Origin: Kalymmatonema hyalinum WJT4-NPBG1
Lineage (GTDB): Bacteria > Cyanobacteriota > Cyanobacteriia > Cyanobacteriales > Nostocaceae
DNA: 64,000 nt
Direction of reading: 5' to 3'
Assembly: GCA_019359075.1 (NCBI GenBank)
Contig: JAHHIB010000020.1
Coordinates: 1 to 64,000 of the forward strand
The notes under the pieces are model-generated. The model was not told where the DNA came from. It did no database searches and was given only the letters and a program-made list of their open reading frames with translations. Of the stretch, positions 27,001-34,764 are shown one piece after another (positions within the stretch are counted from its first letter, which is position 1; every line of letters starts with the position of its first letter). A program made the position numbers and the translations under genes.

Positions 27001-29252
27001 AACTCGCGAAGCAACTCAAAGCCATCCATCCCTGGCATCATGACATCACTGAGGATCAGATCTGGAAGCAGCGCACGAGCAGCAGCGAACGCCTCAGCGC
27101 CATTTGCTACCGTCTCCACGTCATACCGTTGGCACAACAGGCGTTTCACGTAGTCGCGCATATCGGCATTGTCGTCAGCTAGGAGAATGCGAGCTTTCTG
27201 TGGTGGGGTGCTGGGGTGAATTCTCCCTCTCTCCCCATCTCCCCTGCTCCCCATCTCCCCGTTCGGCTGACGCTCACGGCGGAAGCCTGCTCCCCATCTC
27301 CCCGTTCGGCTGACGCTCACGGCAAAAGCCTGCTCCCCATCTCCCCTGCTCCCCTGCTCCCCCTCCTCTTGGCGTAGCCAACGTAATGCTTCCTCGACAT
27401 ACGGGGCAGCGCCCACTGCTGTAGATGCTAGTGAACGGGTTGCGCGGATGCGTTCACTCGGCAGATGGGCACTTCCTGTGGGAATCAACACCGTAAAGCA
27501 GGTTCCCTGATTCACAATGCTGCTAACTTGGATCGTGCCACCGTGCAGCTTTACCAACTCTTGGACTAACGATAGCCCAATGCCCGAACCTTCATGAGTG
27601 CGTCCTTGCCTTCCTTTGACGCGATAGAACCGCTCGAACACATGGGGTAGCTCATCACCGGGGATACCTATGCCTGTATCCCGCACGTCTAACTCAACGT
27701 GATCGTCGCAATAACGGAGCGTTACTGCAATTTCCCCCTCAAAGGTGAACTTAAAGGCATTGGAAAGCAGGTTAAGCACAATCTTTTCCCACATTTCCTG
27801 GTCTACGTACACAAATTCTGGCAAAGGTGGACAGTTAACCAAAAGCCTTAGCCCTGCTCGTTCGATTCCGGAGCGAAATACACTCGCTAGCTCCGCCGTC
27901 AGCATCGCTAAGTCTGTTGGTTCGTAAACTGCCTGCACCCGCCCTGCTTCGATGCGGGAGAAGTCCAGCAGGCTATTAACCAGCTTCAGCAAGCGTAACC
28001 CATTACGCTGCACCATTTCTAACTCCTCACGCTCCTGCTTGGGAAGAACGCTTGAGGGATTGGTTAACACGTCCTCAAGAGGACCCAGCATCAAAGTCAG
28101 CGGCGTACGTAACTCATGGCTGATGTTACTGAAAAAGGTAGTTTTAGCGCGGTCTAGTTCTGCTAGCGCCTCTGCACGTTTGCGTTCTGCTTCGTAAGCA
28201 TCAGCATTAGCGATCGCAGTCGCAACATTACTGGCAATTAAATCAAAGAACCCCCGGTAGTCGTCATCAAATGAACGCCGAGGACTTATTCCGGCAACCA
28301 GGAATCCAGCTAACTGCTGCTTATGTCCCGATTGAGCAATAGGCATGACCAAGGCGGCGTTTGGCGGTTCCTTCCCGGTTGCTCCAAACAGTGTTCCCAA
28401 CCGAGTTACTAAATCATCCACCACCTCAGCTTGCCCCGTACGCCTAACTCGTGCCAGATGCCAGCAGTCTGTCTCTTGGGTCAAATCAATCTGCTCAAGG
28501 CTTGCGGGTGTGCCTGGTTCAATCCCCATCGTTCCTACAAGACGTGCTTGTTTTCCGTCCGCCTCAACTAAGTACAATAGAGCAAAGGGAATACAGCCGG
28601 GATTGTGGTATAAGGTTTGCGTGGCAATGTGACAAGCTTCCTTGACCGTCTTTGCCTGTGCGGTGTTGCTGGCAAGTTCACGCAACGTTCGCAGCCGACG
28701 CTCCCCAATGATCCGTTCTGTTGTTTCGATCGCAGCACAGAAAACTCCGCCAACTCCACCGCTCTCGTCTTGTATCGGACTGTAGGAAAAGGTGAAGTAG
28801 GTTTCTTCCAGATAGCCGTAGCGGTCGATCATCAGCAGCAGATTATCTGACCAGGTAGGTTGACCTGTGGTGAGGACGCTATCAGCTAACGGACCAATGA
28901 CATCCCAAACTTCTGCCCAGCACTGCTTGGCAGACTGTCCCAGAAATTGGGGATGCTTGCTAGCACCGAGAATTGGGCGGTAGGCATCGTTGTAGAGGTT
29001 AGCATACTCGCTTCCCCACCAGATGAACATCGGGTAGCGGGAGTTGAGAATAATGCTAACAGCAGTTTTCAAGCTCTGTGCCCATTCCGATACTGGACCC
29101 AAAAGCGTTTGCGACCAGTGGAGCGATCGCTCAGCGTCTCCGTTCGGCAAAGCCGTGCCGCAGGCATAGGAGTTTCGCATCAGCGCTCCCATTTCTCCAC
29201 CGCCTGCAAAGATATCCTCAGGGACAGTCGCCTTCACTGGATCACTCACCAT
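24009..29252 (-). CDS. Giant hybrid histidine kinase (PAS-GAF-HK-REC-PAS4-HK-REC)
   Basis: A 1747-residue cytoplasmic protein. Order: PAS-like (about 40-185), GAF (185-360), HisKA with SHELRTPLT (about 380), HATPase (480-600), receiver with DVMMPGMDG (about 690-805), four PAS/PAC units (about 830-1350), second HisKA with SHELRTPLN (about 1370), second HATPase, and final receiver with LLSDIGMPEINGYM (1620-1747). Two complete kinase cores and two receivers make an internal phosphorelay possible. GGAG lies before ATG 29252. Repeat-derived sequence is present at residues about 28-43 and in the linker 630-690. A small frame upstream ends over the start codon. No membrane segments are seen, so the signal is cytoplasmic and unknown. 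Confidence 0.92.
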   Translation of the reverse strand: MVSDPVKATVPEDIFAGGGEMGALMRNSYACGTALPNGDAERSLHWSQTLLGPVSEWAQSLKTAVSIILNSRYPMFIWWGSEYANLYNDAYRPILGASKHPQFLGQSAKQCWAEVWDVIGPLADSVLTTGQPTWSDNLLLMIDRYGYLEETYFTFSYSPIQDESGGVGGVFCAAIETTERIIGERRLRTLRELASNTAQAKTVKEACHIATQTLYHNPGCIPFALLYLVEADGKQARLVGTMGIEPGTPASLEQIDLTQETDCWHLARVRRTGQAEVVDDLVTRLGTLFGATGKEPPNAALVMPIAQSGHKQQLAGFLVAGISPRRSFDDDYRGFFDLIASNVATAIANADAYEAERKRAEALAELDRAKTTFFSNISHELRTPLTLMLGPLEDVLTNPSSVLPKQEREELEMVQRNGLRLLKLVNSLLDFSRIEAGRVQAVYEPTDLAMLTAELASVFRSGIERAGLRLLVNCPPLPEFVYVDQEMWEKIVLNLLSNAFKFTFEGEIAVTLRYCDDHVELDVRDTGIGIPGDELPHVFERFYRVKGRQGRTHEGSGIGLSLVQELVKLHGGTIQVSSIVNQGTCFTVLIPTGSAHLPSERIRATRSLASTAVGAAPYVEEALRWLRQEEGEQGSRGDGEQAFAVSVSRTGRWGAGFRRERQPNGEMGSRGDGERGRIHPSTPPQKARILLADDNADMRDYVKRLLCQRYDVETVANGAEAFAAARALLPDLILSDVMMPGMDGFELLRELRADPHTREIPIILLSARAGEESRIEGLEAGADDYLVKPFSARELLARVNANLEMARLRQEATRREQELRAVSETAQRAAEATRDQISNILESITDAFVAFDHQWRYTYVNQQATRLLHKTREELLGKQVWEEVFPETVGSLSYQEFHRAVTEQVAVVFEEFGQPIGKWLEVHAYPSPDGLAVYFRDISERKQAEEALQEQERKYRYIFEAAGVAIWEEDFSLVQEAIAHLKAQGVQNFRAYFAEHPEFLQQAVDMVRIVNVNDTAVRMFGAQNKNELLASLDQVFVPETLEVFVEQLLALANCETYFESETILQTINGERLNVLFTMTFPPPTAKFHSVLVSIMNITERKQAEAAVQASEERLRSFVEANVVGIVFSDVDGGISEANDEFLRIVGYTQEDIEAGRLRWIDITPPEHLYLDELAIAEAMEKGACTAYEKEYIRKDGSRVPVVIGYSLVGESRHKAVAFILDISERKQALEALRHSEERFQAFMNNSPAASWMTDADGRVIYLSQTYYRIFKLPTDDAIGKSIFELYPTEIAQQFLDNIRMVAQTKQVVEAIEHAPRTDGTLGDFLVYKFPIADVSGQCLVGGVAVDITERERALRERHLAEQALQRQTEQLIQANRIKDEFLAVLSHELRTPLNPILGWSKLLRARKHDEATTARALETIERNAKLQTELIEDLLDVSRILQGKLTLKLGAVDLASTIAAAIETVQLAAQAKSIQLVTVFEENIGQVSGDSARLQQVIWNLLSNAIKFTPEGRQVEIRLESLGSVAQLQVRDTGKGIALEFLPHVFEYFRQADATTTRKFGGLGLGLAIVRHIVELHGGTVKAESLGEGQGATFTVTLPLMKIHLHEQQSDRQSDEFPDLNGLKVLVVDDEVDTRELIAFILEQSGAEVTQVASATEALQALTQFKPNVLLSDIGMPEINGYMLMRQIRAMPPELGGQIPAIALTAYAGEVDYQQAIAAGFQQHIAKPVEPAALVAAVANLADMSLR
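27248..27333. repeat. Two tandem 43-bp units inside the kinase gene
   Basis: The unit contains CCCCATCTCCCCGTTCGGCT and GACGCTCACGG and recurs head to tail with three or four mismatches, flanked by further CCCCATCTCCCC runs. It encodes part of the glycine/arginine-rich linker between the first ATPase domain and first receiver, in frame. The same simple words occur at 22010-22025 and 30108-30125. Confidence 0.8.
29121..29168. repeat. Dispersed HIP1-containing repeat inserted near the kinase N terminus
   Basis: GAGCGATCGCTCAGCGTCTC followed by a GTTCGGCAAAGCCGTGCCGC segment. Related words occur at 20520-20590 and 53900-53922. On the coding strand it supplies YACGTALPNGDAERS, an in-frame addition before the first PAS-like domain. 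Confidence 0.6.
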
Positions 29253-29428
29253 TTCTGCTCCGCTTCAGGAAAATATTTGGTAAGGAGGTCTTTGCCGCGT
29301 TCCCGTAGAGTTGGCTCCGGCGAATGCCAAAGTTCCCGAATCAGTTTGCTCACTTCTGGTTGCCTAAGCACTGCTGTCTTCCTAGAGTTGAGTGTTGGAA
29401 AATGAAATTGCATCGGCTTAAGCAACAT
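29246..29428 (-). CDS. Small hypothetical protein overlapping the kinase start
   Basis: A 60-residue frame (or 55 from an internal ATG at 29413) that ends in KW with its TGA overlapping the ATGGTGA start region of the giant kinase, an arrangement expected for translational coupling. It is charged and probably helical (VSKLIRELWHSPEPTLRERG), with no recognised domain. No strong ribosome site is visible before either start, so the evidence is the overlap and the protein-like composition only. Confidence 0.4.
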   Translation of the reverse strand: MLLKPMQFHFPTLNSRKTAVLRQPEVSKLIRELWHSPEPTLRERGKDLLTKYFPEAEQKW

Positions 29429-29550
29429 TTAACGCTGATTATCTAATATTTATAATATTTAATATATTCAATCCTCTAACAACTGGGTCAAGTACTTCTC
29501 TACCTTTTGATTTAATTTTTCATCCCTATTAAGTTATATAAGTTAATACT

Positions 29551-29928
29551 TTATGTCGGCATTGCCACACTATCACCAGCTTTAGAGGGCCATCTCACAG
29601 TCAAAATAGTGGACTCAGACTCAGCAACCCAACAATGCGGCACACCCGCACACCAAAGAACGTAGTCGCCCTCACGAGATAGTACAATATCTCCGTCCTC
29701 AAATTGAAGACGAAATTGTCCCTTGATCAGGATAGAAAGGGTGGCGGCTTGGTTATTGACTGCCCACTCAGTTCTACTGTCTCCTGCTTTGTGGACAGCC
29801 CATTTCACTTCTAGGTCTTCAGTCGAGCGCGGATCTTCACTTGGGGTGATAAAGTGACCCATAAACCACCCCCAGCGCTTCGCGCCTTCGTTAACAGCGT
29901 TACCAAAAACAACTTTGTCATTAGTCAT
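29551..29928 (-). CDS. Small cupin-fold protein
   Basis: A 125-residue protein with the double-stranded beta-helix pattern: EWAVNNQAATLSILIKGQFRL, then FEDGDIVLSREGDYVLWCAGVPHCWVAES. The second cupin motif with PHCW is clear, whereas the first lacks the usual two histidines, so metal binding is doubtful. It lies between the kinase and galK on the same strand. Its start codon and next codons are formed by a copy of a TTAGTCATGAGTCATTAGT repeat present just upstream. No specific function can be given; small cupins bind or isomerise sugars or act as sensors. Confidence 0.72.
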   Translation of the reverse strand: MTNDKVVFGNAVNEGAKRWGWFMGHFITPSEDPRSTEDLEVKWAVHKAGDSRTEWAVNNQAATLSILIKGQFRLQFEDGDIVLSREGDYVLWCAGVPHCWVAESESTILTVRWPSKAGDSVAMPT

Positions 29929-29959
29929 GAGTCATTAGTATTAGTCATGAGTCATTAGT
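29921..29959. repeat. Tandem 20-bp repeat spanning the cupin start codon
   Basis: TTAGTCATGAGTCATTAGT occurs at 29921 and again at 29941. The first copy contains the complement of the cupin start codon, so the repeat may have created or moved the start. Confidence 0.6.
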
Positions 29960-30126
29960 CAACAATCCAAAATTATCGTAAATTCAAGGGTTTAAGACTC
30001 CTTCGTCTATACTAGTCTCAGTTTCAGTCGGGGTTGGTTGAAATCCCCCTTTGAAACTGTCTTCAATGCGTGAATTTTGAATTTTGAATTTTGAATTGTT
30101 AACTCCCCTGCTCCCCATCTCCCCAA

Positions 30127-31215
30127 TCAAAAATCGGTAGCGGGAACTAAAATTCGTCCGGTGTTACCTGTTTGATTGTATTGTTCGAGGACGTTACTAG
30201 CAATACCTCTGCCCTCACCCGCAGCCACCAAAGCAACGCAAGCCCCGCCAAAACCTGCACCCGTCAGCCTTGCGCCAAACACTCCTGCTGTTTTCTGCAA
30301 CATCCCTACCAGCGTATCCAGCGCTGGTACAGAAACTTCGTAGTCGTCCCGCAAGCTGGCGTGGGATGCGTTCATCAATTCGCCAAAGCGCTGTAGAGAC
30401 GTTTCATGAAACGTCTCTACAATTTGCAAAACCTCCAAAACGCGGTTATTTTCCGTTATGACATGACGGGCGCGACGCCGCAGCGGTTCGGGTAATACTT
30501 CTGTTGCGCTACTGTCAGTAATATCTCGCAGCGCCTTCACCCCCAGTAACCGCGCCGCCTCCTCGCATTCACCTCGCCGCTGGTTATATCCGCTACCTGC
30601 AAGCGTGCGAGGCACACCGCTATCTATCACCACAATCTCCGCTCCACTTGGAAAAGGTATCACGCGGCGTTCCAGGCTACGCGTATCTAAAAACAGCATA
30701 TGCTCAGTGTCAGCGAGGCTGGAAGCCATCTGATCCATAATGCCGCATTGCACACCGGCATACTGAATTTCCGCTTGTTGTGCGAGTTGGGCGATTTCGA
30801 CATCATTGATGGGGAGGTTGAGGAGTTGGCGCACAGCCCTCAGCGTTGCGACTTCCAAAGCCGCACTGCTAGACAAACCCGAACCGATAGGAACCGTTGA
30901 TTTGACGTGCAAATTCAGCGACGGTATCGTGTATCCTTGTTTTTGCAAAAGCTGAATACATCCAAAGATATAACTTGCAAATCCAGACGGCGTATGATTA
31001 CTTTCTAAAACGCTGACTCGCTCGTCTAAATCTTCAGAATAAAAGTGGTGGTGTCCATCGGTACTAGAACCTAGCTGTACGGTGGTGCGTTGGGGAATTG
31101 CTGTTGGGAGCACGAAGCCATCATTATAATCAGTATGTTCGCCAAGTAGGTTGACTCTTCCTGGCGCACTGGCTTCTGTTTCAGGTGGTTTACCGAATAT
31201 CTTTTGGAAGTTCAT
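30127..31215 (-). CDS. galK: Galactokinase carrying an in-frame palindrome insertion
   Basis: A 362-residue GHMP kinase: galactokinase signature GRVNLLGEHTDYNDGFVLP near residue 20, the ATP loop VPIGSGLSSSAALEV near residue 115, and GARLTGAGFGGACVAL near the end. It phosphorylates galactose at C1 in the Leloir pathway. A perfect 30-bp palindrome (30392-30421) is inserted in frame, encoding about ten residues (VETFHETSLQ) between VLEVLQ and RFGELMNASHASL, in a helix of the C-terminal half; the frame stays open. Active-site motifs are intact, so activity is likely kept. GalE and GalT occur elsewhere in the window. Confidence 0.93.
   Translation of the reverse strand: MNFQKIFGKPPETEASAPGRVNLLGEHTDYNDGFVLPTAIPQRTTVQLGSSTDGHHHFYSEDLDERVSVLESNHTPSGFASYIFGCIQLLQKQGYTIPSLNLHVKSTVPIGSGLSSSAALEVATLRAVRQLLNLPINDVEIAQLAQQAEIQYAGVQCGIMDQMASSLADTEHMLFLDTRSLERRVIPFPSGAEIVVIDSGVPRTLAGSGYNQRRGECEEAARLLGVKALRDITDSSATEVLPEPLRRRARHVITENNRVLEVLQIVETFHETSLQRFGELMNASHASLRDDYEVSVPALDTLVGMLQKTAGVFGARLTGAGFGGACVALVAAGEGRGIASNVLEQYNQTGNTGRILVPATDF
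30392..30421. repeat. Perfect 30-bp palindrome within galK
   Basis: TGTAGAGACGTTTC joined to its exact complement. It is a known type of cyanobacterial interspersed palindrome. Here it lies within coding sequence, adding residues without breaking the frame. Confidence 0.85.
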
Positions 31216-31304
31216 AATTGTTAGTAGATAGCAAAAGAATTAAATATTACACATCCGCCCAACGATACAACGAATAATACTTTCGCGCCAAGACCCAAAG
31301 GCGA

Positions 31305-31343
31305 GCCAGCGCTGCAGGAGGGTTTCCCTCCGTAGGCGACTGG
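31305..31343. repeat. Imperfect hairpin repeat between galK and the M24-like gene
   Basis: Arms GCCAGCGC and GGCGACTGGC enclose GGAGGG-TT-TCCCTCC. It is a dispersed cyanobacterial palindromic repeat and could act as a transcription barrier in the 190-bp gap. Confidence 0.5.
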
Positions 31344-31408
31344 CGTCGCAAAGTTTTTCTTAGCACCTTTGCGCGTTTGCATGAGATTCTCTCATTGTGC
31401 AACCTGTA

Positions 31409-32509
31409 TTAGCCCACCTCCAACGGAACGGGACGCAGCCTTCCCTCTACCTCCACGCTGGGAAAATTTGCATCGAAAGTCAGATTTTCCAATTTTCCAT
31501 CCTGGAGAATAACAAAAGTATCTTCAACCTTTGCCCCTGGTAAACTAGGATTCCAAGCAACAGCTGTACCTTCTGCTAAAGTGTCGGTAGTTGAGGGATT
31601 TGCCACAATTTCTCGCGACAGATATCCTGTTGTTCCACCTTGATGATGTTCGCGGATTGCATTATTAAATCCGTGCTGTTGATAGGCTTTCGCTAAAGTG
31701 TCATAAACTGCATTGAGAGATGTTCCCGGTTTACACAAATTCAAAGCTTCGGCTTCAATTTCGCGGACATGACGATGCAATTCGGCGTGTTCATCTGAAA
31801 GCGCACCAAAACAGACAAATCGCGTCAGATTCGCATACAAACCATATCCCCTAGCGCAAAACACGAGCATTGCTTGCCTTCCCAACTGCTCACTGCTGGC
31901 TGTAGCATGGCGGTATAGCGGTAAACGCCTTTCGCCAGCCACCAGTGTCAGTGCTGGATGCAGCCCCCTCGCCCACAACGCCTCTGCACCCGCACCCGCT
32001 AACTGATATTCTGTCCAGGTTGGCTTGGCTGCTTTGAGTACTTCTGTCATCGCTTCGCTTGCTTTTCGCCCCACTTGGCGATATCGCTCTAGCTCGCTTG
32101 ACATCATGACTTTTTTATGCAGTTGTAGAGACGGCGGTAATAGCTTCTCTACATCAGGGATGGGGCGTTCGCTCAAAACCTTTCCGCCACCAGTCGCATC
32201 ACGGACAAAAGATTCACGCGCAGCAGCATCAGCCCAAGGGTTAACGTGCAGCTTAAAATTAGCTGGCAGTTCTTCGTCCTGTAAACGCTGCGCTTCAATT
32301 TCATCTGTTAATACCCAAGCATCTTGCGCCGTTACCAACACTTCTGCTACTCCAGTTTCAGCAGTCAGCAGCACGGTGTTAGAAGCGCCAGCAGTCGCCC
32401 AAGCAAACCAGTCTGTACCGCGTAGTCGCACAGCTTGCGCCTCAGTTTCAGCGAGAGTTTGGCGGATTAACTCTAGCTTGGTAGAAACTTCTTGATTCAA
32501 AGGATTCAT
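31409..32509 (-). CDS. M24-fold (Xaa-Pro peptidase-like) protein lacking most metal ligands
   Basis: A 366-residue protein with a creatinase-like N-terminal domain and a pita-bread M24 domain (about 140-345). Canonical members bind two metals through Asp, Asp, His, Glu, Glu. Here the DLTR motif reads ANLTR (Asp to Asn), the first Asp position eleven residues earlier is Val, and the penultimate Glu-Pro motif is WNPS; only the His in EHHQGG and the last Glu in KVEDTFV remain. A dinuclear peptidase is therefore unlikely; a binding protein or altered enzyme is more plausible. It is on the galK strand, 190 bp upstream of it. Confidence 0.75.
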   Translation of the reverse strand: MNPLNQEVSTKLELIRQTLAETEAQAVRLRGTDWFAWATAGASNTVLLTAETGVAEVLVTAQDAWVLTDEIEAQRLQDEELPANFKLHVNPWADAAARESFVRDATGGGKVLSERPIPDVEKLLPPSLQLHKKVMMSSELERYRQVGRKASEAMTEVLKAAKPTWTEYQLAGAGAEALWARGLHPALTLVAGERRLPLYRHATASSEQLGRQAMLVFCARGYGLYANLTRFVCFGALSDEHAELHRHVREIEAEALNLCKPGTSLNAVYDTLAKAYQQHGFNNAIREHHQGGTTGYLSREIVANPSTTDTLAEGTAVAWNPSLPGAKVEDTFVILQDGKLENLTFDANFPSVEVEGRLRPVPLEVG

Positions 32510-32799
32510 ATTATACCTGTGTTAAAGTGTCTTTGATTGATGACCCGATTATGTCGGGGTTCTCTTCTACGTATTGTTTGCTGCACCTTAGAGATTGTTC
32601 CTGCAAGACGAGTGGGAAAGCTTTCAGCAGAGTCTGAACCGAGCAGGCGATCGCGTAAGGAGAGCTTTCGATTTGGCTTGGAAACATATCACTGGCAAAA
32701 AATCATAAAAGGTATTGCTATTGAGCCGAGATACAAGGAAATAAGCATGTTGCAACTTAAATGGACATCAGCTTAGCAGAAGTCCTCAAACCACAATCT

Positions 32800-33639
32800 C
32801 TACAGCAGGCGTGCCGCTGCCTCACGTAATCGATAGTTACAATCAGCAACTATTGGACTACCATGAGCGACAGAAATGACCCGCAAGTCAGGTATGCCAT
32901 CAGCTAATGCTTCTAACCACTGGCGATAGGCATTGCGATCGCTCAGAAAAAACCGCCTACCCAAGCCAGTGATACCAAAAAATCCACTCGATCCAATGGC
33001 ACTTGCTCCTATCCACTGAAGTAGGAATTCTCCTGTAGGTAAGTGCTGCTGTAAATATGACTTGTTTAAGTTAAATAGAATGTCTGTAAACACTAGTGCC
33101 TTCCCCGTCGGTAGTGGCAGTTCATAAACGAGTTCTTGCGGACGGATACCAGCAGGTTCGTGACAAATAATTCCGTATGCTCTTAAAACTTCCTCTGCGA
33201 TTCCATCTACCGCCACCACTTGTTCGACATACGGTTTTGCTGCTGCTGGACAAACAATTATTAGCTGAGGATAGCGCTGTTTATATACGCCAACATCAAG
33301 TCTGTGGATGCGGTTAGGTACAACCAGGATTTTAGGCGTGCCTAAAGACTCAAGTTTTGCCATTCCCGCTTCATTTAAGGCGATCGCGCCGTGAATCAGT
33401 AGGCTAGCGTCTGCTAATCTATAAAGCACCATTTCACGCGGAACTATAGTAGAACTAGGCAAAGTGCCGGTCACGTGCCAAAGATTTGGTGCTAGTTCTT
33501 CAATCGCACCATGAGGTAAAATATGAGACTGCCACTCATCCTGAGTAGAAGTGCTTCTATGCTGACGAGGTTTAATTGAGGAGAAGAAAGAATAAAATAG
33601 CTCAGAGGCATCCCCTTTTTCTTGATTCATATTTATCAC
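32800..33639 (-). CDS. DUF4336-type metallo-beta-lactamase-like protein
   Basis: A 279-residue protein. From about residue 45 it follows the DUF4336 pattern: LWHVTGTLPSSTIVPREMVLYRL, a central KILVVPNRIHRLDVGVYKQRYP, then LVFTDILFNLN and a C-terminal RVISVAHGSPIV. These resemble a reduced metallo-beta-lactamase fold with fewer metal ligands. Function of the family is not established. There is no signal peptide. It ends 290 bp before the M24-like gene on the same strand with no clear operon link. Confidence 0.65.
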   Translation of the reverse strand: MINMNQEKGDASELFYSFFSSIKPRQHRSTSTQDEWQSHILPHGAIEELAPNLWHVTGTLPSSTIVPREMVLYRLADASLLIHGAIALNEAGMAKLESLGTPKILVVPNRIHRLDVGVYKQRYPQLIIVCPAAAKPYVEQVVAVDGIAEEVLRAYGIICHEPAGIRPQELVYELPLPTGKALVFTDILFNLNKSYLQQHLPTGEFLLQWIGASAIGSSGFFGITGLGRRFFLSDRNAYRQWLEALADGIPDLRVISVAHGSPIVADCNYRLREAAARLL

Positions 33640-33703
33640 TGCCTTATTAGCCTCAACTAACTACTTAATAAATACACCTTTTTCAGGTAGTGATCCAACT
33701 GCT

Positions 33704-33967
33704 GCAAGATGTGAATTAAATGTACTCAATCATCATCTGGAAGATAAAACATTTATCGCTGGCGATTAGTCGGTCGCAGATATCGCGAATTATCCATGGG
33801 TGTCAGGAGGGCTAAACTTTATTCGCACCGCACATCTTGCTCGGGTAGAGAACTTGACCGCTCTTGATCGTTGGGTGAAAACAGTTGGCGATCGCCCCCT
33901 TGGGGCGGCTCCTTTGGAGCATCGCCCCGCCGTTAAAAGAGGACTAGAGGTAATAAAGTCGCTATAA
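33704..33967 (+). pseudogene. Fragment of a glutathione transferase C-terminal domain
   Basis: In one frame the sequence reads LNVLNHHLEDKTFIAGD, then a TAG stop (33758-33760), then SVADIANYPWV, GLNFIRTAHLARVENL and ALDRWVKTVGDRP before a TAA at 33965. AGD-SVADIA-YPW is characteristic of YfcG/YghU-type GSTs. The N-terminal thioredoxin domain is absent. A repeat of CCCCTTGGGGCGGCTCCTTT type adds residues after DRP. It is clearly a decayed remnant. Confidence 0.8.
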
Positions 33968-34085
33968 AGGGTGTCTAACGGTCGTGTTCAGCAGAGGCGG
34001 ATAACCTTGAACTCAGCACCAAGATCTTTATACCGTCCGCTGCAACACGGTTGTTCTGCTGCGACTTATGACTTGTTGCTTATTA

Positions 34086-34340
34086 TCACAGTTCAAGGAT
34101 TTGCATCCCCGAAAATTGCGCCCTAACGTGTTCGATCGCTTTGTATCGTGCTTCAATCAGGGCTGCCACAACGACGGGTTGCTGCTGCCCCTGACTCTCA
34201 AACTGCCTCGCTATTTCCTCTGCACTCGTCAGTTGGGCAATTTCTCTAGCATAAGCAATGTCGCTAAATTGCCGAACATACGCAACTAGGAGTGCTGTTG
34301 GACTAATTTTGTCAAAATCACTGACTGAAGAAGTAGACAT
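34086..34340 (-). pseudogene. N-terminal remnant of an O-methyltransferase-like SAM enzyme
   Basis: An 84-residue frame that matches, by my recognition, the start of leucine-carboxyl-methyltransferase-family SAM enzymes: DFDKISPTALLVAYVRQFSD, then EIAQL and a basic helix ALIEARYKAIEHVRAQF, ending MQILEL just where the glycine-rich SAM motif should follow. The next codon is TGA, and the following DNA shows no continuation. It is therefore likely a truncated gene. It could still be expressed as a short protein. Confidence 0.5.
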
Positions 34341-34409
34341 GATATGCTGTCTTTGGCTGTTTTCAAAGTTTACCGTTTGCGGTTGAACTGGCGACGGATT
34401 GTCCCCTAG

Positions 34410-34507
34410 AAATTGGTCAGCCTGAGTCCTTCGGACACAGCAAAGCCGAACGTTTTGTTGATCTATGTTCCAAGACGGGTAATCGTTGTATTAAGGCTGA
34501 CCAATTT
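34410..34507. repeat. Inverted-repeat element with 14-bp ends
   Basis: AAATTGGTCAGCCT at one end and AGGCTGACCAATTT at the other are exact complements about 98 bp apart in total. The right arm runs into TTTTTT, so it might also end transcription on the plus strand. The content is non-coding. Confidence 0.65.
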
Positions 34508-34682
34508 TTTACGTGTTAGACCCCCGTATTGACACACCATTGTAGCCAATAACTTCAAAACAGATTAATCTCGAACAGTAAGCGCCTGTTTTGTTCCCAG
34601 ATATTTGGATTGCAGATAAATCTGCACGTGTCGTTTTTCATCCACGAGTTGAAACTACGTGGCTTTCAAACTCCCGCTGAAC

Positions 34683-34764
34683 TTTAGGTAAAGTAGCGAT
34701 GATTCTAGGCAAACTTAAAATTTCATCTATCTATCGGTCGTGAAATCCTGTAGAAATTTTTACT
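34683..34764. repeat. Dispersed repeat, copy A
   Basis: About 80 bp ending with TCATCTATCTATCGG(T), GTGAAAT and CTGTAGAAATTTTTACT. It is shared with 52134-52217 with a handful of differences and small gaps. The neighbouring sequences are unrelated. Confidence 0.75.

Noticed and set aside
34585-34675. Protein-like stretch PDIWIADKSARVVFHPR
   Set aside because: Too short to assign, with stops on both sides; it may be another gene fragment but I cannot support it.
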